A DNA stretch of 6,018 bases from Mollicutes bacterium (GTDB lineage Bacteria > Bacillota_I > Bacilli_A > Izemoplasmatales > Izemoplasmataceae), in the NCBI GenBank assembly GCA_003551405.1, contig PUMO01000182.1, positions 1-6,018 on the forward strand. Reading direction: 5' to 3'. The position numbers and the translations under genes are program-made. Numbering within the stretch: the first letter of the stretch is position 1; each line of letters begins with the position of its first letter. Of the stretch, positions 1-5,794 are shown one piece after another. The notes beneath the pieces were generated by a model, which saw only the letters and a list, made by a program, of their open reading frames with translations, did not search any database and was not told the DNA's origin.

Positions 1-3000
1 CCTCTTCATATGGTTCATCCATGTCCTCTTCGTATTGTTCTTCGTATTCCTCTTCTAGGTCCTCTTCGTATTGTTCTTCGTATTCCTCTTCTAGGTCCTC
101 TTCGTATTGTTCTTCGTATTCATCTTCCTGATCCTCTTCATATGGTTCTTCTAGATCCTCTTGGTAATCGTCGTATTCTTCTTCCGGATCCTCTTCATAT
201 GGTTCTTCTAGATCCTCTTGGTAATCGTCGTATTCTTCTTCCGGATCCTCTTCATATGGTTCATCCAGATCCTCTTGCTCTTCGGTATAATCCTCGTACT
301 CCTCTTCCTCATCCTCTTCATATACCTCTTCAGGTTCCTCTTGTTCTTCGGTATAATCTTCGTACTCCTCTTCCTCACCCTCTTCAGGTTCCTCTTGCTC
401 TTCGGTGTAATCTTCGTACTCCTCTTCCTCAACCTCTTCCTCAACCTCTTCAGGTTCCTCCTCAAACTCAACTTCACAATGAGGACAAACGGTATCATCT
501 TCAGCAACATCTTTTTTACAAGAGGGACACTCATAAAAAACTGGCACATGTTCTTCTCTATCAACCACTGCCCCTTTGTAATCTTCCTCTACCTCCTCTG
601 TTTCATCAACGAATACAGCACCACAAACAGGACATTCGTCTTCTTTTTCATCTACCGAAGAATAACAGTTTGGACATTCGAATACTACGGGTTTGTCTTC
701 ACGTACCTCTTTCTCAGGTAACTCTTTCTTCTTTTTAGGAGGTTTTTTCTGACCAGCCGCTGCTTTTCCTAGATCCAAGATCTTGTCTGCCTTTTTCGCA
801 GGAGCTTTGTACTCTCCCTTCTCTATGTCTCGATCTATCTCCGAGCGTAGTACTAAGATAGGTGTATTTGATAACTGATGATCTTCAAGACGTTCAATCA
901 ATTTATCCACTTTTTTAAGTTTACTTTCTAAAAGAGATCGCATTTCAGCGTTCTTCTTTTCACGATGCTGTTGGATATTCGAGTCCATTAGTTTTAATAC
1001 CGTGCGTATTTTTTGCTCGGCCTGGTCCAGATCACCTTTATTTGCAAGTGTTTTTGCTTCTTTCAACTCTTCCACATAAGACGAAAAATCTAGCCCCTCA
1101 CTTTTCATTATTCTCAACCGTTTTTTACAATCCTTGAATAGAGAATATACTTGCAATATTTTCTCGGAAATATCAAGTGCTTCTTTGGCGGTTTCGATAC
1201 CGGATTCATATTCCTCTTTCTTCTCTAACCTGATCGCGCGACCTAAAAGTTTTTTTAGATATAATAATCTTATTCCGGTAACTTTACATCTCTTTATAGA
1301 TGAGGCTACTTCATCGATAAGAGCCGCTAATTCTTCTTTCAACTCCTCAATTTTTTCTTCGTCTACCTCTTCCTCAGGTTCCTCTTCCTCAGGTTCCTCT
1401 TCCTCAGGTTCTTCTTCCTCAGGCTCCTCTTCCTCGGGTTCCTCTTCTTCAGGTTCCTCTTCTTCAGGTTCCTCTTCTTCAGGTTCCTCTTCTTCAGGTT
1501 CTTCTTCCTCAGGTTCTTCTTCCTCAGGCTCCTCTTCCTCGGGTTCCTCTTCTTCAGGTTCCTCTTCCTTCTTTTTGGTTCTCCATACCTGGGAATCACT
1601 TTCCTGTACCCGCCCTTCTGAAACCGATTGTTCGTCGATAACCAGATCTACTTCTCCTCTCAATAGATTCATCTGGCTCTCGGATATAGTGTTACGATTA
1701 ACAGAGATTATCATTATAGATTCATATATTCTGACCTGATCATTGAGCGATTGTACAAGGTGAAGTATCGTCCTAAAGGCGTTGTTGGTGATCAGGTAAT
1801 CCATTCCATTAAGGAGTACGACACCGTGTTCTTTTGAGAGAAAGTGTTCGATCGTTAGGCTGAATTTCTCTAAATTCTTTGGTCTCACTGTGCTCTCTCT
1901 ATCAACATTAGAGAGCCATATCATCTTTACATCATCAAGACCTTCTTTGTTCTTTACCTTCTCAGGATATTGCCTAGTTACTAGCATCCCCTTCATACCT
2001 GCGTTCAGAATATCCTTGAAGATAGACATGGATCTCTGATTTTTCTGCTCCACTATCAAATAGGTACTGCTACGTGAGATCCCTTCCGGCATCTCGATCT
2101 CCTCGACCTCTTCTTCCACTTCTTCCACTGCTTCCTCCACCTCTTCTTCCTCCTCCGCTTCAGGCTCCACTTCGGGTACCTCGGTACTCGGTTTCTTACG
2201 ATACTCATTCCTTATCTCGTTCTTGAGGGCTTTGGCATGGGCTACCGTTATGTGGTTTATCCGGGAGAGTTCCTCTACATCAGCTTCTAACAGCCGTCTC
2301 GGTGTCTTGTAACCATGTGCGAATATCTCTTCGGCACGGGCTTTACCTACACCTTTAACTCGCTGCAGTACGGATATGAAGTGTTCTTTGTCCGCGTGCT
2401 CTTCCACCTCATCTTCGGGCAGTTTACCGAAATCATCCCCCTCGGATTTTACCACCTGAACTATGCGTCTAGCTAGACTCCTTTTGATCGACTCTAAAGA
2501 AGAAAGCTCCCTGGCTGTTGCATTCTTTAATTTTTCCAGGGTGGTGTAACCCTCTTCATAAAGACTTACCGCTAGATCACCACTCATACCAGGGATGTTC
2601 TCATAAACCTTTATCAGCCTGGTCCTGTATAGTGGTTTCAAACCCATCTGTACCGCTTCACCGTTTATATCCCATTCTAGTAGATACTCCGCATCCTCCA
2701 TCTCATCAGGGGACAGATGCAGCTCTCTGGCGTTCAACTCATCCATCAGTTCTTTTTCATGCCTTTCAACGGACTTGATCATATCCTCGGCTGCGGTTAT
2801 GAATACCTCGGTCTCATCCTCTGGATGAAGCTCTAGTTCCTTCCTCATGCTTTTCAACCTGAGTATGATATCTCTAGCCGTCTGTCTATACCATAGCTTG
2901 GGATCTATACTCATATCGACGTAAACCGGTCCGACTTCATGGTCGATCTCCATGTATCCCGGAGGTACCTCCCTCTCGAATGATACCATCTGAGGCTGTA

Positions 3001-5743
3001 TCTCTACCAGATTTCCCTCTATACCAAGTTTATATTCCCCTGAATCGATGCCTTTCTTTATCTCCTTTGCAGCACGCCTCTCCAGCATTAGAGATATCCT
3101 GCTGACCCACTGCCGGTATGCTTTGCCGATGGCGTTCCTATTAGGATGTACCTTCAATATCATCTCGTCCCATTCTTCCATGGGTGGTACTACCTCTATC
3201 TTTTCCACTCTGCATTTTTCCTTCAAGATATGGCCGAACTCGTCCACCATCTCTTTGGCTTTATAGTCCCGTGCGTTAAAGATAAGACGTTTTAACGGCC
3301 ACTTTTCTGGCATATCATAATTACGTTTGGCCTGGTACACCATATCTATCAGTTCCTTCACCCCGTACATATCCTCTCTCAATTGTTCGTCGATGAGCAT
3401 GCGGTTGACCACGGGCCACTCGCACAGCTGTACACTCCTCTGGGAGCCGTCGAATTCCTGGTATATCTTTTCACATATATGGGGGGTGATGGGGAACAAC
3501 ATCTTTGAAACGGCGAGTATAGATTCATGGAGTATCTTCAACACGACCAGTCTATCTTTCTCCTCTCCACCGTTCAAACGCTCCCTTATCAGACCGATAT
3601 AGAACTGTGCGAGGTCTTCCAGTATGAAATACTCCAGGGATGAAAGCACTAGATCATACCTGTTGTTCAGATAATGGTCTTTGGATTCGGATTTGAGAGA
3701 TTCGATCTCCGAGAGCAGCCAACTATCCTCTATTTTTAGATGGTCTTTCAGGAATTCGAAGGTGACTTCGTGAGGATCGAAGGACCTAGAACGGATGTTG
3801 TCTTCGGTAAATTTGAACAGGTTCCAAAGTACCTTGGTTAGAGAAGGAGGTGTGGTGAAGAGATCTGATGATATCTCTATATCGTCCCATACCGGTCGAT
3901 CAGAAAGCATCTCCAATCTAAAGGAATCACTGCCGAAGGAACCGGGTATTTCGGTGGGTTTGGCACCTTTCAATATGACTTTACCGTGCCCGATGAAGTT
4001 TTCAACGGAGATGTCATCGAACAGTGCCGCAGACAGTGTCAGTAGGCCGTAGAGATTACCGTAGGGTTGGTCTATGGAGGAAACCACTTGATCGCCTGGT
4101 CCCCATCGATCCCACCCTTCCAATTCCATAGGATATCCCAATTGGGCCCATGGTGTTATAGAGGATACGAATAGCGAGTTCAGAACCTTGGGTGATTTGA
4201 TCATGGTACCACCGCAGGATCCACAGCTCAATTCCAGTCTCATTATAGAGGGTATCATATCCTGATCCCTTATGATCACCCCCGACCGACGGGAGAGTTC
4301 GTTGATAGAAGGGGCGACGAAGCTGTTACCACATTCACAGTCCCACCGAGGGAACGGGATACCCCAACCCTCACGCCGGGTGATATGCCAATCTGCCTTC
4401 TCACCTTTCCAATCATGATGGTGTTTACCACCCATCCATTTAGGTGCGCACGTGGTTAAATCGAAGAATCTGTTCACCTTTTCTTCTATCTCACTCGCCA
4501 AGAAGAACCATTCCTTTTCATCTTTGTAAACTACCTCCTTATCACAATGTTTACAAAGTTCCACAGAGATAGAATCTTTATCTTCGTAAAGGAACAGCTG
4601 TTGTCCTACCAGTATGTCCATCAATCGATTCTCTGCCTTCTCGATGGTTATGCCTGAAAAATCTCCCAAGGATTCATCCTTTTTTAGCCGTATATCGTCG
4701 CCCAAAGGTATGAAAGGTGAGAAACCTAGTTCCTCGGCCGCATGATCCGTGTCCATATCATGTCCAGGACTTATAGCTGATATGCCTGTGTAAGACAATG
4801 GAGGCTCATCCATGGTGAATACTTTGAAGCCGGCTTCGATTTCATGTAGATGTGGTATATAATCATAGATCGGGTTCTCGAACTCCATCCCCTGCAGTTT
4901 ATCTCCGGGTACGTCGTTGGTGATTTTGTACTGTAGATCACCAAGTTTCTCCATGATATGATCCACTTTATCCGCACGTATGAGATACCGTTCCACACCA
5001 TTGGGAGTCTTGACCGCGACCACGCTGTACTCCATAGAAGGATCTACCGCCAAAGCCACGGTTCCCAGGAGATGCCACAGCTTTGAAAGTTCGGTTACCA
5101 GATATCGGTCCTTACCCTTGGTAACTGGAAGCTTTATAAGGTACGTATCGGTCCTGATGGTCTTTTCTTTCATCTCATCCTCAGCCAGAGTGGACTGACA
5201 ACTTCCACACCATGGCAAAGTGACCTCTTCATCGACCAACAAGCCCTTATCATCTAGCTGGGAGATGGCCCACCATGCAGAATCGATATAATCTCTATCA
5301 TAGGTCACGTAATCCTTCTCTTCCATCACCGCTAGGTTTTTCATGGACTCGGAAAATTTTTCGGCGTACCGCTGTGAGAATTTTAAACATCCGTCTGTAA
5401 AACTCCTCATATTCTTCTTCGATAGTTCCATACCTGGCTCAACTCCAGCCTCCTTGAAAACATCTTTCTCCACAGCGGGAGAAAACGAATTGAAGCCGGG
5501 CATACTTTTCACATGATACCCGTTAAGTATGTAAAAACGCTTCATCACATCGTATATCACTTGTTTGAAGACAGGTTCGATCACAACATCTCCTCTCAGA
5601 TCATAGGGTATCTGAACCATGTACTTCTTTTTCCCACCACTATATATACTCTCTACAGTTTTCGCTAAGTTCATCTTCCCCCAGTATTCTCGGATCTTAT
5701 TTTCTACGGCCACGGGGTCGTAATCGGTGAGTTCTTCCGACAT
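1..5743 (-). CDS. Giant fusion: motif-less IleRS-like, HhH, DUF835, acidic repeats, zinc ribbons (3' partial)
   Basis: One open frame of 1914 codons runs from ATG at 5743 to the left edge without a stop, so the C terminus is missing. Order of parts: IleRS-like synthetase body (residues 1 to about 1045), two HhH units (about 1046-1178), acidic linker (about 1188-1218), DUF835 (about 1220-1369), EEEEP repeats (about 1392-1459), charged helical segment (about 1460-1659), Lys-rich patch (1660-1674), two zinc ribbons (1690-1707 and 1739-1756), and an acidic tandem-repeat tail (1757 onward). The ATG is chosen because the conserved N-terminal IleRS motif YDPVAVENKIREYW starts seven residues later and an in-frame stop lies 12 codons upstream; a TTG three codons earlier is a weaker alternative. 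A normal archaeal IleRS is about 1030-1060 residues, so everything after about 1045 is extra. The catalytic signatures are absent, so the symbol ileS is withheld. No signal peptide or membrane segment is visible, so the product is probably cytoplasmic. Its function is unknown; a regulatory or tRNA-binding scaffold role is inference. Confidence 0.93.
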   Translation of the reverse strand, partial: MSEELTDYDPVAVENKIREYWGKMNLAKTVESIYSGGKKKYMVQIPYDLRGDVVIEPVFKQVIYDVMKRFYILNGYHVKSMPGFNSFSPAVEKDVFKEAGVEPGMELSKKNMRSFTDGCLKFSQRYAEKFSESMKNLAVMEEKDYVTYDRDYIDSAWWAISQLDDKGLLVDEEVTLPWCGSCQSTLAEDEMKEKTIRTDTYLIKLPVTKGKDRYLVTELSKLWHLLGTVALAVDPSMEYSVVAVKTPNGVERYLIRADKVDHIMEKLGDLQYKITNDVPGDKLQGMEFENPIYDYIPHLHEIEAGFKVFTMDEPPLSYTGISAISPGHDMDTDHAAEELGFSPFIPLGDDIRLKKDESLGDFSGITIEKAENRLMDILVGQQLFLYEDKDSISVELCKHCDKEVVYKDEKEWFFLASEIEEKVNRFFDLTTCAPKWMGGKHHHDWKGEKADWHITRREGWGIPFPRWDCECGNSFVAPSINELSRRSGVIIRDQDMIPSIMRLELSCGSCGGTMIKSPKVLNSLFVSSITPWAQLGYPMELEGWDRWGPGDQVVSSIDQPYGNLYGLLTLSAALFDDISVENFIGHGKVILKGAKPTEIPGSFGSDSFRLEMLSDRPVWDDIEISSDLFTTPPSLTKVLWNLFKFTEDNIRSRSFDPHEVTFEFLKDHLKIEDSWLLSEIESLKSESKDHYLNNRYDLVLSSLEYFILEDLAQFYIGLIRERLNGGEEKDRLVVLKILHESILAVSKMLFPITPHICEKIYQEFDGSQRSVQLCEWPVVNRMLIDEQLREDMYGVKELIDMVYQAKRNYDMPEKWPLKRLIFNARDYKAKEMVDEFGHILKEKCRVEKIEVVPPMEEWDEMILKVHPNRNAIGKAYRQWVSRISLMLERRAAKEIKKGIDSGEYKLGIEGNLVEIQPQMVSFEREVPPGYMEIDHEVGPVYVDMSIDPKLWYRQTARDIILRLKSMRKELELHPEDETEVFITAAEDMIKSVERHEKELMDELNARELHLSPDEMEDAEYLLEWDINGEAVQMGLKPLYRTRLIKVYENIPGMSGDLAVSLYEEGYTTLEKLKNATARELSSLESIKRSLARRIVQVVKSEGDDFGKLPEDEVEEHADKEHFISVLQRVKGVGKARAEEIFAHGYKTPRRLLEADVEELSRINHITVAHAKALKNEIRNEYRKKPSTEVPEVEPEAEEEEEVEEAVEEVEEEVEEIEMPEGISRSSTYLIVEQKNQRSMSIFKDILNAGMKGMLVTRQYPEKVKNKEGLDDVKMIWLSNVDRESTVRPKNLEKFSLTIEHFLSKEHGVVLLNGMDYLITNNAFRTILHLVQSLNDQVRIYESIMIISVNRNTISESQMNLLRGEVDLVIDEQSVSEGRVQESDSQVWRTKKKEEEPEEEEPEEEEPEEEEPEEEEPEEEEPEEEEPEEEEPEEEEPEEEEPEEEEPEEEEPEEEEPEEEVDEEKIEELKEELAALIDEVASSIKRCKVTGIRLLYLKKLLGRAIRLEKKEEYESGIETAKEALDISEKILQVYSLFKDCKKRLRIMKSEGLDFSSYVEELKEAKTLANKGDLDQAEQKIRTVLKLMDSNIQQHREKKNAEMRSLLESKLKKVDKLIERLEDHQLSNTPILVLRSEIDRDIEKGEYKAPAKKADKILDLGKAAAGQKKPPKKKKELPEKEVREDKPVVFECPNCYSSVDEKEDECPVCGAVFVDETEEVEEDYKGAVVDREEHVPVFYECPSCKKDVAEDDTVCPHCEVEFEEEPEEVEEEVEEEEYEDYTEEQEEPEEGEEEEYEDYTEEQEEPEEVYEEDEEEEYEDYTEEQEDLDEPYEEDPEEEYDDYQEDLEEPYEEDPEEEYDDYQEDLEEPYEEDQEDEYEEQYEEDLEEEYEEQYEEDLEEEYEEQYEEDMDEPYEE
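23..130 (-). repeat. 36-base tandem repeat (12-residue acidic units)
   Basis: Two perfect copies (23-58 and 59-94) and a third with a few changes near its end (95-130) encode EEDLEEEYEEQY units. The array follows directly from the 57-base family and is related to it in sequence, suggesting that both arose from the same Glu/Asp/Tyr-rich ancestor. The protein continues beyond the left edge with similar composition (DMDEPYEE), so the array may be longer than seen. Confidence 0.93.
131..277 (-). repeat. 57-base tandem repeat (19-residue acidic units)
   Basis: Bases 131-187 and 188-244 are identical 57-base copies. A third, partial and slightly diverged copy starts at 245. One unit encodes EEEYDDYQEDLEEPYEEDP. 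Perfect identity between two copies, including wobble bases, implies a recent duplication. The period is a multiple of three, so the frame is kept. Confidence 0.93.
271..430 (-). repeat. Imperfect acidic repeat with 40-base cores
   Basis: Three nearly identical 40-base cores lie at 271-310, 337-376 and 391-430, spaced 66 and 54 bases apart, always in frame. Each encodes a version of EEEEYEDYTEEQEE. Variable acidic stretches between the cores account for the unequal spacing. This is the first repeat family of the tail after zinc ribbon 2. Confidence 0.85.
476..529 (-). other. Zinc ribbon 2 (CPSC...CPHC)
   Basis: YECPSCKKDVAEDDTVCPHC has cysteines at 1739, 1742, 1753 and 1756, with the same CxxC-10-CxxC spacing as ribbon 1 and the same flanking pattern (V-x-E-C-P before, V/F-containing strand after). 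The two ribbons start 49 residues apart and look like a duplicated unit, separated by an acidic spacer (EETEEVEEDYKGAVVDREE-like). Confidence 0.85.
623..676 (-). other. Zinc ribbon 1 (CPNC...CPVC)
   Basis: FECPNCYSSVDEKEDECPVC places cysteines at 1690, 1693, 1704 and 1707, a CxxC-10-CxxC arrangement, followed by G-A-V-F. This is the short zinc-ribbon pattern found at the ends of many archaeal multidomain and coiled-coil proteins. Four-cysteine Zn binding is expected. The partner (protein or nucleic acid) cannot be read from the sequence. Confidence 0.85.
677..1366 (-). other. Charged helical segment with Lys-rich patch
   Basis: Residues about 1460-1689 are rich in Glu, Lys, Leu and Ile, with alternating charged and hydrophobic positions (for example EEKIEELKEELAALIDEV and SSYVEELKEAKTLANKGDLD). 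This is consistent with a helical bundle or coiled coil. Phrases such as GIETAKEALDISEKIL and AKTLANKGDLDQAEQKI recall TPR-like helical hairpins, but I see no convincing full repeat. It ends in the strongly basic stretch GQKKPPKKKK (about 1664-1673), the only markedly positive region in the otherwise acidic C-terminal half. I do not recognise a named domain. Confidence 0.6.
1367..1567 (-). repeat. 15-base tandem repeat encoding EEEEP pentapeptides
   Basis: Thirteen proline codons spaced exactly 15 bases apart (1376, 1391 and so on to 1556) define an in-frame array of EEEEP units, residues about 1392-1459. Units differ only by GAA/GAG choice and CCT/CCC in the proline codon. A longer identity sits on top: about 65 bases from 1398 recur from 1503, a shift of seven units, pointing to a past block duplication by slippage or unequal exchange. 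The array probably forms an extended, highly charged spacer between DUF835 and the helical segment. Confidence 0.95.
1637..2086 (-). other. DUF835 domain
   Basis: Residues about 1220-1369 match the DUF835 family along its whole length. STYLIVEQKNQRSMSIFKDI starts the domain, GMKGMLVTRQYPEKVKNKEG corresponds to the typical G-x-CITR-x-PEKV-x-x-x-YG motif, and VKMIWLSN matches the ILWLS strand. Next come PKNLEKFSLTIEHFL, then GVVLLNGMDYLITNNAF (the SVVLLDGLEYLI-x-x-NGF core), ILHLVQSLNDQV, and SIMIISVNRNTISESQMNLL (the I-S-V-D-P-x-T-L-x-E-x-E-L end). The alternating strands and helices suggest a Rossmann-like alpha/beta fold. The family is archaeal, common in Thermoplasmata-related genomes, often carried on sensory or multidomain proteins, and has no established biochemical activity. 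No frameshift or missing strand is evident. Confidence 0.92.
2090..2182 (-). other. Acidic Glu/Val linker
   Basis: Residues about 1188-1218 are nearly all Glu and Val with a few Pro and Ala (for example EEEEEVEEAVEEVEEEVEE). The stretch separates the HhH pair from DUF835 and probably acts as a flexible or helical charged spacer. It is low complexity and gives no functional hint of its own. The base sequence is a GAG/GAA-rich run without exact tandem copies. Confidence 0.8.
2210..2380 (-). other. Helix-hairpin-helix unit 2
   Basis: Residues about 1122-1178 contain FISVLQRVKGVGKARAEEIF, then AHGYKTPRRLLEADVEELSR, followed by INHITVAHAKALKNEI. VKGVGKARAEEI is a classical HhH hairpin with the G-x-G turn and a following basic helix. 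The second half repeats the layout of unit 1 about 80 residues later, so the two units form a tandem pair. This is the better candidate of the two for nucleic-acid contact. It is joined to unit 1 by an acidic spacer (about 1099-1120). Confidence 0.8.
2462..2608 (-). other. Helix-hairpin-helix unit 1
   Basis: Residues about 1046-1094 read VYENIPGMSGDLAVSLYEEG, then YTTLEKLKNATARELSSLES, then IKRSLARRI. This is the double HhH pattern found at the N terminus of RadA/Rad51 and in many archaeal proteins: a hairpin at IPGMSG, a helix ending in EEGY, a TLEKL helix, an ARELSSL turn and a closing helix. Such units usually bind nucleic-acid backbone non-specifically or mediate protein contacts. The hairpin glycine pattern is weaker (PGMSG rather than PGVGP), so DNA binding is not certain. 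Confidence 0.75.
2609..5743 (-). other. Isoleucyl-tRNA synthetase-like module without catalytic motifs
   Basis: The family is recognised from several IleRS landmarks. These are AWWAISQLDDKGLL and LPWCGSCQSTLAEDE (CP1 region, about 157-190), VALAVDPSMEY (229-239), GDKLQGMEFENP, TGISAISPGHD (319-329), ADWHITRREGWGIPFPRW (450-467), TPWAQLGYP (530-538), SSIDQPYGNLYGLL (555-568, the IleRS-specific EGIDQTRGWFYSLL), and EDLAQFYIGLIRERL in the anticodon-binding domain. The signatures that make the enzyme work are changed. HIGH is V54-I55-E56-P57, PGWDCHGLP is PGFNSFSPA (82-90), and WFDSG is LFVSS (524-528). GRKMSKSKGN is replaced by a shorter KVILKGAKPTE (588-598), and the editing motif WTTTPWTLP is ELSKLWHLL (218-226). 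Paired cysteines C179/C182, C397/C400, C469/C471 and C507/C510 survive. Aminoacylation by this copy is very unlikely, so a bona fide ileS should exist elsewhere in the genome. LeuRS and ValRS fit less well. Confidence 0.9.
3440..3841 (-). other. Anticodon-binding domain of the IleRS-like module
   Basis: Residues about 635-768 form the helical anticodon-binding domain of the class Ia Ile/Val/Leu synthetases. Recognisable segments are TKVLWNLFKF at its start, DSWLLSEIESL (the DRWILSRLNSL-type helix), YDLVLSSLEYFILEDLAQFYIGLIRERL (equivalent to the EDLSRWYIRLIRERV core) and MLFPITPHICEKIYQEF. In active enzymes this domain contacts the tRNA anticodon stem. It is far better preserved here than the catalytic motifs, which suggests that tRNA or other RNA binding could be what is retained. 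That interpretation is inference. Confidence 0.82.
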
Positions 5744-5794
5744 CTTATCCAACCTATAAAGGTTAGCTAGCTTAAATTAATTTCCATCGATCGA
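5744..5794 (-). promoter_or_regulatory. Short intergenic gap with archaeal BRE/TATA-like element
   Basis: Only 51 bases separate the asnS stop from the ATG of the giant gene. Read on the minus strand it contains GGAAA followed directly by TTAATTTAA (5785-5772), which resembles an archaeal BRE plus TATA box. Its centre lies about 33 bases before the ATG, so transcription would start within roughly ten bases of the start codon, giving a short-leader or nearly leaderless mRNA. No strong Shine-Dalgarno sequence precedes the ATG; only AGGTTGG is present. A perfect 5-base inverted repeat, aacct-ataa-aggtt, occupies 5751-5764 between the TATA-like box and the ATG. An in-frame TAA at 5779-5777 bounds the reading frame upstream. 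Co-transcription with asnS remains equally possible. Confidence 0.4.

Noticed and set aside
1..480. Regular repeats considered as a CRISPR array.
   Set aside because: Units are directly adjacent, keep the coding frame and lack unique spacers of constant length.
10..738. Long plus-strand frames opposite the acidic tail, rich in Pro/Leu or in Phe/Leu/Ile.
   Set aside because: They are reverse readings of GAA/GAG-rich repeats of the real minus-strand gene. No domain, start signal or plausible protein is visible.
1363..1599. Minus-strand frame with KRNLKKRN-type basic repeats (also a similar one at 208-564).
   Set aside because: This is the same repeat DNA read one base out of frame. It lacks any domain and overlaps the giant gene completely.
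1134..1739. Plus-strand frame with SSSSG repeats.
   Set aside because: It is the antisense shadow of the EEEEP array; the minus-strand frame is continuous with DUF835 on one side and the helical segment on the other.
2084..2110. Possible internal start for a separate DUF835 protein: ATG at residue 1218, preceded by GAGGAG six bases upstream.
   Set aside because: GAGGAG here is simply two Glu codons of the acidic linker, which makes Shine-Dalgarno-like matches by chance. The frame is open on both sides, so a separate product is not supported.
1..5743. Giant frame considered as a pseudogene or a chimeric assembly.
   Set aside because: All 1914 codons were checked with no stop or frameshift, and each domain is complete in one frame. 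Loss is concentrated in active-site motifs and not scattered. A misassembly at repeats cannot be excluded, but the synthetase-HhH-DUF835 part has no tandem repeats at its junctions.
2609..5743. Assignment of the synthetase module to LeuRS or ValRS.
   Set aside because: The SSIDQPYGNLYGLL segment and the WHITRREGWGIPFP context fit IleRS (EGIDQTRGWFY, WxISRxRYWGIPIP) and not the corresponding ValRS or LeuRS motifs.
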